This document shows positions 51,347 through 60,803 of a stretch of DNA of 64,000 nt, in pieces. The notes beneath the pieces are model-generated. The model did not search any database and had not been told where the DNA came from. It saw only the letters and a list, made by a program, of their open reading frames with translations. Position 1 is the stretch's first letter. Every line of letters starts with the position of its first letter. The stretch spans positions 62,001 through 126,000 of the forward strand of contig NZ_FQWK01000004.1 of assembly GCF_900129655.1 (NCBI RefSeq), read 5' to 3'. The position numbers and the translations under genes were made by a program. This stretch comes from Bacteroides clarus YIT 12056. Its GTDB lineage: Bacteria > Bacteroidota > Bacteroidia > Bacteroidales > Bacteroidaceae.

Positions 51347-52774
51347 TTAAACTTCTGCTTTCAGTTCAAGCAGTACCACGTTCTCCACATGGTGCGTATG
51401 CGGGAACATGTCTACCGGCTGTACGGCTTTTACTTTGTATTTTGCATCGAGCAACTGCAAGTCCCTTGCCTGCGTGGCAGGATTACAGCTCACATACACG
51501 ATGCGTTTCGGCTCGGCAAACAAGATAACATCCACCACATCCTGATGCATACCGGCACGGGGGGGATCGGTGATGATTACATCCGGACGGCCGTATTCGT
51601 TGATGAAATCCTGCGTCAGCATATCCTTCATATCGCCGGCAAAGAACAGCGTATTCTTGATGCCGTTGATTTCCGCATTGACCTTGGCGTCTTCGATGGC
51701 TTCGGGCACGTATTCGATTCCGATAACCTGACGCGCCTGCTTGGATACGAAGTTGGCAATGGTTCCCGTGCCCGTATAAAGGTCGTATACCAGTTCGTTG
51801 CCTGTGAGCCCTGCGAAATTGCGGGCTACTTTATATAGATTGTATGCTTGTTTGGAGTTCGTCTGATAGAACGATTTGGGGCCTACCTTGAAACGCAGGC
51901 CTTCCATTTCCTCAAAGATATGGTCTTTGCCTTTGAATGTATGCACGTCGAGGTCTGTAATGGTATCGTTGCACTTATTATTAATAATGTATAATAACGA
52001 CGTGATTTCGGGGAAAGTATCCGCCACATACTGCAACAGTTGTTTGAACAAAGCCATTTCCTCGTCTTTCTCAATCTTGCAGATAAGGATTACCATCAAC
52101 TCGCCGGTACTGGACGTGCGCACAATCATATTGCGCAACATCCCTTCCTGCGTACGCAGATTGATGAACGAGTAATCGTGCTCGTAGGCATAGTCGCGTA
52201 CCGCATTGCGGATACGGTTGGATATATCATCCTGCAGCCAGCATTTCTCTATGGCCAATACCTTGTCGAAGGCGTTGGGAATGTGGAAACCTACCGCGTT
52301 CATTTGCTCGTACACCACGTTTTGCCGGACTTCTTCCGCAGTCAGCCAGCGTTTGTTGGAAAAAGTGTATTCGAGTTTATTCCGATAGAACTCCGTTTTT
52401 TCGGAGCCGAGTATCGGCGATATTTCCGGAAGCTCTACTTTCCCGATGCGGGTAAGGTTGTCCGTTACTTGTTTTTGCTTGTATTTTATTTGCTCTGAAT
52501 AGGGGAGCACCTGCCATTTGCAACCGCCGCATACACCGTAATGTTGACAAAACGGGACTGCTCTTACCAGTGAGTATTGGTGGAACTTCACCGCTTCCGC
52601 TTCTGCGTAATGATGCTTTTTTCTCTTGATTTGCAGGTCTACCACGTCACCCGGAACGACGTATGGTACGAAAATTACCAAATCATTGACCTTTGCGATG
52701 GCTTTTCCTTCGGCAGCCACATCCGTAATCTCCACCTTTTCTAACAGGGGAAGTTCTTTTCTCTTTCTTGCCAC
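51347..52774 (-). CDS. rlmD: 23S rRNA (uracil-C5)-methyltransferase, RlmD/TrmA family
   Basis: A 475-residue SAM-dependent RNA methyltransferase. An N-terminal TRAM domain (about 8-65, VEITDVAAEGKAIAKV) is followed by the cluster-binding pattern CQHYGVCGGC (C-x5-C-x2-C, about 77-86, an Fe-S site in RlmD), the SAM region LVYDLYTGTGTIANFV (about 330-345), DPPRAGMHQDV (about 400) and the catalytic cysteine in VYVSCNPATQARDL (about 425). RlmD methylates U1939 in E. coli; other uridines are possible in this subfamily. Confidence 0.9.
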   Translation of the reverse strand: MARKRKELPLLEKVEITDVAAEGKAIAKVNDLVIFVPYVVPGDVVDLQIKRKKHHYAEAEAVKFHQYSLVRAVPFCQHYGVCGGCKWQVLPYSEQIKYKQKQVTDNLTRIGKVELPEISPILGSEKTEFYRNKLEYTFSNKRWLTAEEVRQNVVYEQMNAVGFHIPNAFDKVLAIEKCWLQDDISNRIRNAVRDYAYEHDYSFINLRTQEGMLRNMIVRTSSTGELMVILICKIEKDEEMALFKQLLQYVADTFPEITSLLYIINNKCNDTITDLDVHTFKGKDHIFEEMEGLRFKVGPKSFYQTNSKQAYNLYKVARNFAGLTGNELVYDLYTGTGTIANFVSKQARQVIGIEYVPEAIEDAKVNAEINGIKNTLFFAGDMKDMLTQDFINEYGRPDVIITDPPRAGMHQDVVDVILFAEPKRIVYVSCNPATQARDLQLLDAKYKVKAVQPVDMFPHTHHVENVVLLELKAEV

Positions 52775-52802
52775 TTTTACACCAGTATAATAAATTCAGT
52801 GG

Positions 52803-52810
52803 CAAAAATA
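52803..52810 (-). promoter_or_regulatory. -7 element for rlmD
   Basis: Minus-strand TATTTTTG, 29 bp upstream of ATG 52774, in the divergent region with ppdK. Confidence 0.6.
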
Positions 52811-52924
52811 GGTATTTTTTCGGGATTTCTCTCTATGAATCGGAATATTAAATTTTGCAATGTCGAAATTGCATTTTGCCTTAAAGTTTTTTCTTAAAAA
52901 GTTTTCTAGTCTGCGAAATATACT

Positions 52925-52932
52925 TAGATTTG
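52925..52932 (+). promoter_or_regulatory. -7 element for ppdK
   Basis: TAGATTTG matches TAnnTTTG, about 50 bp upstream of ATG 52982. Confidence 0.6.
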
Positions 52933-52981
52933 CGAACAGAAAAATGAAAAAAATCACAATCAAGAACTTTAAATTTATATT

Positions 52982-55702
52982 ATGGACAAAAAAAGAGTTT
53001 ATACCTTTGGTAACGGCCAGGCGGAAGGAAAAGCCGGCATGAGAAACCTTTTGGGAGGTAAGGGAGCTAACTTGGCAGAGATGAACCTTATCGGAGTTCC
53101 GGTTCCTCCGGGCTTTACAATTACGACAGAAGTTTGTACAGAATATTATGAAATGGGGCAGGACAAGGTTGTTGCTCTGTTGAAACAGGAAGTGGAAAAC
53201 GCCATCGCACACGTAGAAACGCTGATGCGTTCTAAATTCGGCGATGTGGAGAACCCGTTGTTGGTTTCCGTACGTTCGGGCGCGCGCGCTTCCATGCCGG
53301 GTATGATGGATACGATTCTTAACCTCGGTTTGAACGATGAAGTGGTGGAAGGCCTGATTCGCAAGACGGGCAACGCTCGCTTTGCATGGGACTCTTACCG
53401 CCGTTTTGTACAGATGTACGGTGATGTTGTATTGGGAATGAAGCCGGTAAACAAAGAAGATGTAGACCCCTTCGAAGCTATTATAGAAGATGTGAAACAT
53501 GCCAAAGGCGTGAAGCTGGATAATGAACTGGAAGTAGAAGACCTCAAGGAACTCGTAAAGAGATTCAAGGCCGCCGTTAAGGAACAGACCGGAAAAGATT
53601 TCCCGACTTGTGCTTACGAACAGTTGTGGGGAGCTGTCTGCGCCGTGTTCAACTCATGGATGAACGAACGCGCTATCCTTTATCGTAAAATGGAAGGAAT
53701 TCCCGACGAGTGGGGTACTGCCGTAAGCGTTCAGGCAATGGTGTTCGGTAATATGGGCGACACTTCCGCTACGGGAGTTTGCTTCAGCCGTGACGCCGCT
53801 ACGGGCGAAGACCTTTTCAACGGCGAATATCTGATTAATGCGCAAGGTGAAGACGTTGTGGCGGGTATCCGTACTCCGCAGCAGATTACCATCGTCGGTT
53901 CCAAGCGTTGGGCTGAACTTGCCGGCGTAAGCGAAGAAGAGCGTGCCGCCAAATATCCTTCCATGGAAGAGGCGATGCCCGAAATCTATAAGGAACTGGA
54001 TGCTTTGCAAACCAAATTGGAAAATCATTATAGAGATATGCAGGATATGGAGTTCACCGTACAGGAAGGTAAGCTCTGGTTCCTTCAGACACGCAACGGT
54101 AAGCGTACCGGTGCCGCTATGGTAAAGATTGCCACTGACTTGCTGCATCAAGGCATGATTGACGAAAAAACGGCCTTGTTGCGTTGTGAACCCAATAAGC
54201 TGGACGAATTGCTTCACCCCGTATTCGATAAGACGGCTTTGAAGCAGGCTAAAGTGCTTACCCGCGGTCTTCCGGCTTCTCCGGGTGCGGCTTGCGGTCA
54301 GATTGTGTTCTTTGCCGAAGACGCTGCCGAATGGCATGCCGGCGGTAAGCGTGTGGTGATGGTGCGTATCGAGACTTCTCCGGAAGATTTGGCCGGTATG
54401 GCCGTTGCCGAAGGCATCCTGACGGCACGTGGCGGTATGACTTCACACGCTGCCGTTGTGGCCCGCGGTATGGGTAAATGTTGCGTATCCGGTGCAGGCG
54501 CATTGAATATCGACTACAAAGCCCGTACGGTAGAGGTAGATGGCGTTGTGTTGAAAGAAGGCGACTTCATTTCTTTGAACGGTAGCACCGGTGAGGTTTA
54601 CAAAGGAAAGGTAGAAACAAAAGCAGCCGAATTGTCCGGTGATTTTGCCGAATTGATGCAGTTGGCTGATAAATATACGAAATTGCAGGTACGTACCAAT
54701 GCCGATACTCCGCACGATGCAGAGGTCGCACGTAATTTCGGAGCGGTGGGTATCGGTCTTTGCCGTACGGAACACATGTTCTTCGAAGGTGAGAAAATCA
54801 AGGCTATGCGCGAGATGATTCTGGCGGAAGACGCGGAAGGACGCCGCAAGGCACTGGCTAAGATTCTGCCGTACCAGCAGGCTGACTTTAAGGGTATCTT
54901 CAAGGCGATGGCCGGTTGTCCGGTAACCGTTCGTTTGCTTGACCCGCCTTTGCACGAATTCGTTCCCCACGATTTGAAGGGACAGCAGGAAATGGCGGAT
55001 ACCATGGGCGTAAGCTTGCAGTATATCCAGCAGCGTGTGGAAGCGCTTTGCGAACATAACCCGATGTTGGGTCACCGCGGTTGCCGTTTGGGTAATACTT
55101 ATCCCGAAATCACGCAGATGCAGACACGGGCTATCCTCGGCGCCGCTTTGGAATTGAAAAAAGAGGGCGTTGAGACACATCCTGAAATCATGGTTCCGCT
55201 GACGGGTATCTTGTACGAGTTCAAGCAGCAGGAAGAGGTTATCCGCGCCGAAGCGGCCAAGTTGTTTGCCGAAGTTGGCGACAGCATCGATTTCAAAGTA
55301 GGTACGATGATTGAAATTCCGCGTGCGGCTCTTACTGCAGACCGTATCGCTTCTTCTGCGGAATTCTTCTCATTCGGTACGAATGACTTGACGCAGATGA
55401 CTTTCGGCTATTCACGTGATGATATCGCTTCTTTCTTGCCTATCTATCTGGAGAAGAAGATTCTGAAAGTAGACCCGTTCCAAGTGCTCGACCAGAATGG
55501 AGTAGGACAGTTGGTACGTATGGCTACCGAAAAAGGCCGTGCCATTCGTCCGGACTTGAAGTGCGGTATTTGCGGTGAGCATGGTGGTGAGCCTTTTTCC
55601 GTGAAATTCTGCCACAAGGTAGGTTTGAACTATGTCAGCTGTTCTCCGTTCCGCGTGCCTATCGCAAGACTTGCAGCGGCACAAGCAGCCATAGAAGATT
55701 AA
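52982..55702 (+). CDS. ppdK: Pyruvate, phosphate dikinase
   Basis: A 906-residue PPDK that interconverts pyruvate + ATP + Pi and PEP + AMP + PPi; in anaerobic gut bacteria it often runs toward pyruvate and PPi-linked energy saving. The N-terminal ATP-grasp part shows GGKGANLAEMNLIGVPVPPGFTI (about 22-44) and SVRSGARASMPGMMDTILNLG (about 98-118). The phosphohistidine swivel domain carries GGMTSHAAVVARGMGKCCVSG with H489. The C-terminal PEP-binding barrel includes LCRTEHMFF, GHRGCRLG, EIMVPL, FGTNDLTQMTFGYSRDD and CGEHGG (Cys near 862). Complete length. Confidence 0.98.
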   Translation: MDKKRVYTFGNGQAEGKAGMRNLLGGKGANLAEMNLIGVPVPPGFTITTEVCTEYYEMGQDKVVALLKQEVENAIAHVETLMRSKFGDVENPLLVSVRSGARASMPGMMDTILNLGLNDEVVEGLIRKTGNARFAWDSYRRFVQMYGDVVLGMKPVNKEDVDPFEAIIEDVKHAKGVKLDNELEVEDLKELVKRFKAAVKEQTGKDFPTCAYEQLWGAVCAVFNSWMNERAILYRKMEGIPDEWGTAVSVQAMVFGNMGDTSATGVCFSRDAATGEDLFNGEYLINAQGEDVVAGIRTPQQITIVGSKRWAELAGVSEEERAAKYPSMEEAMPEIYKELDALQTKLENHYRDMQDMEFTVQEGKLWFLQTRNGKRTGAAMVKIATDLLHQGMIDEKTALLRCEPNKLDELLHPVFDKTALKQAKVLTRGLPASPGAACGQIVFFAEDAAEWHAGGKRVVMVRIETSPEDLAGMAVAEGILTARGGMTSHAAVVARGMGKCCVSGAGALNIDYKARTVEVDGVVLKEGDFISLNGSTGEVYKGKVETKAAELSGDFAELMQLADKYTKLQVRTNADTPHDAEVARNFGAVGIGLCRTEHMFFEGEKIKAMREMILAEDAEGRRKALAKILPYQQADFKGIFKAMAGCPVTVRLLDPPLHEFVPHDLKGQQEMADTMGVSLQYIQQRVEALCEHNPMLGHRGCRLGNTYPEITQMQTRAILGAALELKKEGVETHPEIMVPLTGILYEFKQQEEVIRAEAAKLFAEVGDSIDFKVGTMIEIPRAALTADRIASSAEFFSFGTNDLTQMTFGYSRDDIASFLPIYLEKKILKVDPFQVLDQNGVGQLVRMATEKGRAIRPDLKCGICGEHGGEPFSVKFCHKVGLNYVSCSPFRVPIARLAAAQAAIED

Positions 55703-55740
55703 GAAATGACAAGAACGCCGTAAGGCGAACTGGATAGGGC

Positions 55741-55784
55741 AATCAGGCCGTAACTCTCATTTGCATGGGATTACGGCCTGATTT
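55741..55784 (+). terminator. Terminator after ppdK
   Basis: AATCAGGCCGTAA (55741-55753) pairs with TTACGGCCTGATT (55771-55783), followed by a T-rich stretch. Confidence 0.88.
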
Positions 55785-55832
55785 ATTTGTAAAGCACGGG
55801 TGGCCTGTTCCTGTACGTTGCAAATAAGCAAT

Positions 55833-55873
55833 AAAAAACGCATCTGTGGCTTTTTACAGCTTACAGATGCGTT
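55833..55873 (-). terminator. Terminator after sodB
   Basis: ACGCATCTGT and ACAGATGCGT pair across about 14 nt; read on the minus strand the stem is followed by TTTTTT. Confidence 0.88.
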
Positions 55874-55898
55874 GCAACAGGGTTTTATAAGGGGTTGC

Positions 55899-56483
55899 TT
55901 ATTTCATTCGTTTTCCTACTGTATCCCAGTCCACGATGCTCCAAAGAGCGTTGACATGGTCGGCACGTTTATTCTGATAATCCAGGTAGTAAGCATGTTC
56001 CCAAACGTCGAAGCCCAGCAGCGGGGTCAGTCCCGAACGTACGGGATTGCTTCCGTTGGCTTCTTTGGTGATATGCAGTTTACCGTTCTTGTCTACCGAC
56101 AGCCATGCCCAGCCCGAGCCGAATAATCCGACTGCCGCTGCATTAAACTCTTTCTTGAAGTTCTCGAAACTGCCGAAATCACGTTTGATAGCTTCCGCCA
56201 GCTTCCCGGTGGGTTCGCTTTGAGATGGTTTCGGAGAGAATTGCAGGAAGTATAATGTGTGGTTCAGCACTTGTCCGGCATTATTAAAAATAGCACCGTC
56301 GGGTGCGGTAGCTACGATAGTAACCAAATCTTTGTTTTCATACTCCGTACCCGGAACAAGATTGTTCAGATTGTTCACGTACGTTTGCAGGTGTTTACCG
56401 TAATGGTAATCTATTGTTTGCTGACTGATTACAGGTTCCAGCGCGTTGTTTGCGTAAGGAAGTTTTGGCATTTCATGTGTCAT
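55899..56483 (-). CDS. sodB: Superoxide dismutase [Fe/Mn]
   Basis: A 194-residue cytoplasmic Fe/Mn SOD, very like the B. fragilis enzyme: MPKLPYANNALEPVISQQTIDYHYGKH (5-31, first His ligand), GQVLNHTLYFLQF (about 72-84, second His), FGSGWAWL (about 118), and DVWEHAYYLDYQNKRADHV (about 157-175, Asp and His ligands). It detoxifies superoxide during oxygen exposure. The frame reaches up to 56519 with several Met codons (giving a hydrophobic MNTLLMSLMIMI lead); ATG 56483 gives the normal family N-terminus and was chosen. Confidence 0.96.
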   Translation of the reverse strand: MTHEMPKLPYANNALEPVISQQTIDYHYGKHLQTYVNNLNNLVPGTEYENKDLVTIVATAPDGAIFNNAGQVLNHTLYFLQFSPKPSQSEPTGKLAEAIKRDFGSFENFKKEFNAAAVGLFGSGWAWLSVDKNGKLHITKEANGSNPVRSGLTPLLGFDVWEHAYYLDYQNKRADHVNALWSIVDWDTVGKRMK

Positions 56484-56601
56484 AATCATTATCATTAAAG
56501 ACATTAATAACGTATTCATAAGTTCAATTATTTAGTTTTGAAACTTTACTATACTAACGTGATAACCTATGGAATTGTTCGCTGGTGTCCGAACCTTTTT
56601 T

Positions 56602-56609
56602 TATCTTTG
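56602..56609 (+). promoter_or_regulatory. -7 element for the UvrD-type helicase gene
   Basis: TATCTTTG, 22-34 bp upstream of the two candidate ATG codons (56631, 56643). Confidence 0.7.
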
Positions 56610-56642
56610 TGCCCGAACTTTACCCGTTAGATGATTAGGAAT

Positions 56643-58988
56643 ATGTCCGATTATATACAAGAATTGAATGAGGGACAGCGAGCCGCGGTGCTCTACAATG
56701 ACGGCCCGTCACTGGTGATAGCCGGTGCGGGTTCGGGAAAAACCCGTGTGCTAACCTACAAAATAGCTTATCTGTTGGAGAACGGTTATCAGCCCTGGAA
56801 CATTCTCGCGCTTACCTTTACCAATAAGGCAGCCCGTGAGATGAAAGAGCGTATTGCCCGGCAAGTAGGTATAGAACGTGCGCGCCATCTTTGGATGGGG
56901 ACATTCCATTCCATATTTTTGCGCATTCTGCATGCGGAAGCCGCACGGATAGGATTTACCTCGAAGTTCACCATTTATGATACGGCGGACAGCAAAAGCC
57001 TGTTGCGTTCTATCATCAAGGAAATGGGACTGGATGAAAAGGTGTACAAGCCGGGTATGGTGCAGTCTCGTATCTCTAACGCTAAGAACCACTTGGTGTC
57101 TCCTGCGGGCTATGCCAACAACAAAGAAGCCTACGAAGGCGATTGCGCCGCCAAGATGCCCGCCCTGCGCGATATTTACCGCCGCTATTGGGAACGTTGC
57201 CGACAGGCGGATGCTATGGATTTCGATGATTTGCTGTTTTATACTTTCCTGCTTTTCCGCGACCATCCGGATGTGCTTGCCCGCTATCAGTCGCAGTTTC
57301 GCTATATTTTGGTGGATGAGTATCAGGACACCAACTTTGCCCAACACAGTATTGTGCTTCAGTTGGCGAAAGAGCATCAGCACGTCTGTGTGGTGGGTGA
57401 TGATGCGCAAAGTATTTATTCTTTCCGGGGGGCGGATATTGATAACATTCTGTATTTTACAAAGGTATATCCGGGTACGAAAGTTTTTAAGTTGGAACAA
57501 AATTATCGTTCCACCCAAACGATTGTTTCTGCCGCCAACAGTCTGATAGAAAAGAATCAGCGGCAAATTCGCAAGGAAGTCTTTTCGGAAAAGGAGAGGG
57601 GAGAGGCTATCGGGGTGTATCAGGCATACAGTGATGTGGAAGAGGGCGATATTGTAATCAACAAGATAGCCGAATTGCGCCGGCAGGAGAATTACGCTTA
57701 TTCCGACTTTGCCATACTCTATCGTACCAACGCGCAGAGCCGCGTCTTCGAGGAAGCCATGCGCAAACGCAGCATGCCGTATCGCATTTACGGCGGACTG
57801 TCTTTCTATCAGCGTAAGGAAATAAAAGATGTAATCGCCTATTTCCGTCTGGCAGTCAATCCGAATGATGAAGAAGCCTTCAAACGTATCATCAACTATC
57901 CGGCACGCGGAATAGGCGATACGACGGTAAGCAAAATCACTGCCGCCGCCACTGACAACAATGTAAGCCTGTGGACAGTACTCTGCGAACCGCTGACTTA
58001 TGGAGTGAATATCAACAAAGGGACAGCGGGTAAGCTGCAAGGCTTTCGCGACTTGATAGCCGGATTTATAGAGGGCGTTACCGAAAAGAATGCCTACGAG
58101 CTCGGTACGGAGATAATCCGTCAGTCCGGTATCATCAATGATGTTTGCCAAGACAATTCTCCAGAAAACCTCAGTCGCAAGGAGAATATCGAAGAACTTG
58201 CAAACGGTATGGGAGACTTCTGCGCCCAACGGCAGGAAGAGGGTAACGCCAATATCACACTGAGTGATTTCCTTTCGGAAGTCTCCTTGCTTACCGACCA
58301 AGATTCGGACAAGGACGGAGACGATGCAAAGATAACCCTGATGACCGTACATTCCGCCAAAGGGTTGGAATTTAAGAATGTCTTTGTGGTAGGGATGGAA
58401 GAAGAGTTGTTCCCCAGCGGTATGGCGGGAGACTCTCCGAAGGCGCTGGAAGAAGAACGCCGTCTGTTCTATGTAGCCATAACCCGTGCGGAAGATCATT
58501 GTTTCCTTACTTACGCCAAAAGTCGCTACCGTTATGGAAAAATGGAGTTTGGAAATCCCAGCCGTTTTCTGAAAGATATAGATGTACGTTTCCTTAAATT
58601 GCCGCAGGATGCGGGATTGAGCCGCAGAATAGATGAGAATGCCATGTCTTTCCGTCGGGAGAACAGAGAGAATATCTCTTCCGGCATGTATGGAAAACGT
58701 GAGGAAAGAGTTCGTCCCCGGCAGGAAATCATTGCCCCCACCGTTCCACGTAATTTAAAGCGGGTGACGCCTTCTATGGGAACAGCTTCTGCCGCATCTC
58801 ATTCATCGGCAGTCGCAGGCGGAAACACGGTGCAGCCGGGGCAACTTATCGAGCATGAACGTTTCGGTCTGGGCGAAGTGATGAAAGTGGAAGGCGAGGG
58901 TGATAATGCAAAAGCCACCATTCGTTTTAAGAATGCGGGTGACAAGCAACTTCTTTTGCGTTTCGCGCGTTTTAAAGTGATAGGGTGA
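56643..58988 (+). CDS. UvrD/PcrA-type DNA helicase
   Basis: A 781-residue superfamily 1A 3'-5' helicase. Motifs: Q motif LNEGQRAAV (about 6), Walker A AGAGSGKTRVL (about 27-37), Ia LALTFTNKAAREMKERI (about 54-70), II VDEYQDTN (about 222), III VVGDDAQSIYSFRGADI (about 249-265), IV EQNYRSTQTI (about 282), V MTVHSAKGLEFKNVFVVGMEEELFPS (about 563-588) and VI EEERRLFYVAITRAE. The C-terminal about 50 residues form the small PcrA tail domain (HERFGLGEVMKVEGEGDNAKATIRF). Role: mismatch and excision repair and clearing of replication obstacles. ATG 56631 is the other possible start. Confidence 0.95.
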   Translation: MSDYIQELNEGQRAAVLYNDGPSLVIAGAGSGKTRVLTYKIAYLLENGYQPWNILALTFTNKAAREMKERIARQVGIERARHLWMGTFHSIFLRILHAEAARIGFTSKFTIYDTADSKSLLRSIIKEMGLDEKVYKPGMVQSRISNAKNHLVSPAGYANNKEAYEGDCAAKMPALRDIYRRYWERCRQADAMDFDDLLFYTFLLFRDHPDVLARYQSQFRYILVDEYQDTNFAQHSIVLQLAKEHQHVCVVGDDAQSIYSFRGADIDNILYFTKVYPGTKVFKLEQNYRSTQTIVSAANSLIEKNQRQIRKEVFSEKERGEAIGVYQAYSDVEEGDIVINKIAELRRQENYAYSDFAILYRTNAQSRVFEEAMRKRSMPYRIYGGLSFYQRKEIKDVIAYFRLAVNPNDEEAFKRIINYPARGIGDTTVSKITAAATDNNVSLWTVLCEPLTYGVNINKGTAGKLQGFRDLIAGFIEGVTEKNAYELGTEIIRQSGIINDVCQDNSPENLSRKENIEELANGMGDFCAQRQEEGNANITLSDFLSEVSLLTDQDSDKDGDDAKITLMTVHSAKGLEFKNVFVVGMEEELFPSGMAGDSPKALEEERRLFYVAITRAEDHCFLTYAKSRYRYGKMEFGNPSRFLKDIDVRFLKLPQDAGLSRRIDENAMSFRRENRENISSGMYGKREERVRPRQEIIAPTVPRNLKRVTPSMGTASAASHSSAVAGGNTVQPGQLIEHERFGLGEVMKVEGEGDNAKATIRFKNAGDKQLLLRFARFKVIG

Positions 58989-59020
58989 TATTAATAAGAA
59001 AAGTTTATACAACGATAAAA

Positions 59021-60166
59021 ATGACAGACAAAGATTTCGACCTTTTTCCTTCTCCTTGTTATATCATGGAAGAAGAACTGCTGAGGAAGAACCTCACATT
59101 GATAAAGAGCGTTGCCGACCGGGCGGGAGTAGAGATTATTCTTGCTTTCAAATCCTTTGCCATGTGGCGTTCATTTCCCATATTCCGTGAATATGTAGAG
59201 CATTCTACGGCAAGCTCCGTATATGAGGCACGCTTGGCGTTGGAAGAATTCGGCAGCAAGGCGCATACGTATTCTCCGGCGTATACGGAAGCCGACTTTT
59301 CAGAAATCATGCGATGCAGCAGCCATATTACATTCAATTCGTTGGTGCAGTTCAAACGTTTCTATCCCATGATTCAAGCGGGCGGACAGGGTATATCCTG
59401 CGGCATACGCGTCAACCCGGAATATTCCGAAGTGGAAACGGAGTTGTATAATCCTTGCGCTCCCGGTACTCGTTTCGGTGTAATGGCCGGACAGCTTCCC
59501 GACGTTTTGCCGCAGGGTATTGACGGATTCCACTGCCACTGCCATTGCGAGTCGTCCTCATACGAACTGGAACGCACGTTGGAGCATCTGGAAGCGAAGT
59601 TCTCCCGTTGGTTCCCGCAAATAAAATGGTTGAATCTGGGTGGCGGACATTTGATGACCCGTAAGGACTACGATGTAGAGCATCTGATTCGTCTGCTCCG
59701 CGGATTGAAAGAGCGTTATCCTCATTTGAATATTATCTTGGAACCTGGTTCTGCGTTTACCTGGCAGACGGGGGTGTTGACTTCCGAAGTGGTGGATATC
59801 GTAGAGAACCGCGGTATTCGTACCGCTATTCTGAATGTCAGTTTCACCTGCCATATGCCCGATTGTCTGGAAATGCCCTATCAGCCTGCCGTTCGGGGCG
59901 CTGAAACGGGTGATGGAGGTGCATATGTCTACCGTTTGGGAGGTAATTCTTGTTTGAGCGGCGACTATATGGGCTTGTGGAGCTTTGACCACGAACTTCA
60001 TATCGGCGAAAGAATTGTTTTTGAAGATATGATACATTACACCACGGTGAAGACGAATATGTTCAACGGAATTCATCATCCCGCCATTGCCATGTGGACA
60101 AAAGAGGGAAAGGCCGATATATTCAAGCTATTTTCTTACGAAGATTATCGTGACCGAATGAGTTGA
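59021..60166 (+). CDS. nspC: Carboxynorspermidine decarboxylase
   Basis: A 381-residue PLP enzyme of the alanine-racemase/ornithine-decarboxylase fold that makes spermidine or norspermidine from the carboxy precursor, the last step of the alternative polyamine route found in Bacteroides. The PLP lysine lies in LAFKSFAMW (about 38-46); FHCHCHCESSSYELE (about 168-182), LNLGGGHLM (about 204), LEPGSAFTW (about 235) and SGDYMGLWSFDHELHIGERIVFEDMIHYT (about 318-345) follow. The frame opens at 58985 overlapping the helicase stop, but ATG 59021 (MTDKDFDLFPSPCY) is the family-like start. Its partner, carboxynorspermidine dehydrogenase, is not adjacent. Confidence 0.94.
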   Translation: MTDKDFDLFPSPCYIMEEELLRKNLTLIKSVADRAGVEIILAFKSFAMWRSFPIFREYVEHSTASSVYEARLALEEFGSKAHTYSPAYTEADFSEIMRCSSHITFNSLVQFKRFYPMIQAGGQGISCGIRVNPEYSEVETELYNPCAPGTRFGVMAGQLPDVLPQGIDGFHCHCHCESSSYELERTLEHLEAKFSRWFPQIKWLNLGGGHLMTRKDYDVEHLIRLLRGLKERYPHLNIILEPGSAFTWQTGVLTSEVVDIVENRGIRTAILNVSFTCHMPDCLEMPYQPAVRGAETGDGGAYVYRLGGNSCLSGDYMGLWSFDHELHIGERIVFEDMIHYTTVKTNMFNGIHHPAIAMWTKEGKADIFKLFSYEDYRDRMS

Positions 60167-60257
60167 TAATCAAAAGTCTGCTTTCGCTTTGGGTGGAATG
60201 TTCAATTTTATGTGTGAAAAAAGTGCGTAGAATGTTTGCAGGTTTAAGGAAAATATC

Positions 60258-60265
60258 TACCTTTG
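60258..60265 (+). promoter_or_regulatory. -7 element for the tRNA cluster
   Basis: TACCTTTG, 12 bp upstream of the first tRNA, matching TAnnTTTG. No second promoter is evident before the later tRNAs, so all six may be one transcript. Confidence 0.7.
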
Positions 60266-60276
60266 CAACCGCAAAC

Positions 60277-60349
60277 GCGGAAATAGCTCAGTTGGTAGAG
60301 CATAACCTTGCCAAGGTTAGGGTCGCGAGTTCGAGTCTCGTTTTCCGCT
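60277..60349 (+). tRNA. tRNA-Gly (GCC), copy 1
   Basis: Cloverleaf of 73 nt with acceptor GCGGAAA/TTTCCGC, anticodon loop in CCTTGCCAAGG (anticodon GCC) and T loop TTCGAGT. CCA is not encoded. Confidence 0.97.
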
Positions 60350-60382
60350 CTTTTCTATGATTTAATGATTGCAATTACCTAT

Positions 60383-60464
60383 GCCCAGGTGGCGGAATTG
60401 GTAGACGCGCACGTTTCAGGTGCGTGTGTCGAGAGGCATGCAGGTTCGAGTCCTGTTCTGGGCA
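60383..60464 (+). tRNA. tRNA-Leu (CAG), copy 1
   Basis: 82-nt class II tRNA with acceptor GCCCAGG/TCTGGGC, anticodon loop TTCAGGT (anticodon CAG), a long variable arm and T arm CAGG-TTCGAGT-CCTG. CCA is not encoded. Confidence 0.96.
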
Positions 60465-60506
60465 CAAGGGTAGAGGCAATGGTCTATGAAATGTTTGGAA
60501 TATGTT

Positions 60507-60590
60507 GGAGAGGTGGCGGAATTGGTAGACGCGCTACTTTGAGGGGGTAGTGACAATTATGTCGTGGGAGTTCGAGTCTCCTTCTCTTCA
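60507..60590 (+). tRNA. tRNA-Leu (GAG)
   Basis: 84-nt class II tRNA with acceptor GGAGAGG/TCTCTTC (two G-U pairs), anticodon stem CTACT/GGTAG around TTGAGGG (anticodon GAG) and a variable arm. It is the only single-copy tRNA of the cluster. Confidence 0.95.
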
Positions 60591-60601
60591 CATAGTATAT
60601 T

Positions 60602-60674
60602 GCGGAAATAGCTCAGTTGGTAGAGCATAACCTTGCCAAGGTTAGGGTCGCGAGTTCGAGTCTCGTTTTCCGCT
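60602..60674 (+). tRNA. tRNA-Gly (GCC), copy 2
   Basis: Identical over its 73 nt to copy 1. Confidence 0.97.
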
Positions 60675-60695
60675 CTTTCTTTGATTTTAATGATT

Positions 60696-60777
60696 GCCCA
60701 GGTGGCGGAATTGGTAGACGCGCACGTTTCAGGTGCGTGTGTCGAGAGGCATGCAGGTTCGAGTCCTGTTCTGGGCA
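60696..60777 (+). tRNA. tRNA-Leu (CAG), copy 2
   Basis: Identical over its 82 nt to copy 1; also the Gly-to-Leu order is repeated. Confidence 0.96.
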
Positions 60778-60803
60778 CGCTCTTTGTAAGAAGGGCATCA
60801 TTT

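Noticed and set aside
56484..56519. Export signal on SodB from the upstream Met codons
   Set aside because: The Met-rich stretch is short, lacks positive charge and a cleavage site; the family N-terminus begins at 56483.
56751..58499. Long open frame on the minus strand (582 codons) opposite the helicase gene; similar ones at 1818-3332, 4028-5536 and 36317-37867
   Set aside because: They are mirror images of well-supported genes, give low-complexity or non-family proteins, and have no promoter or start context.
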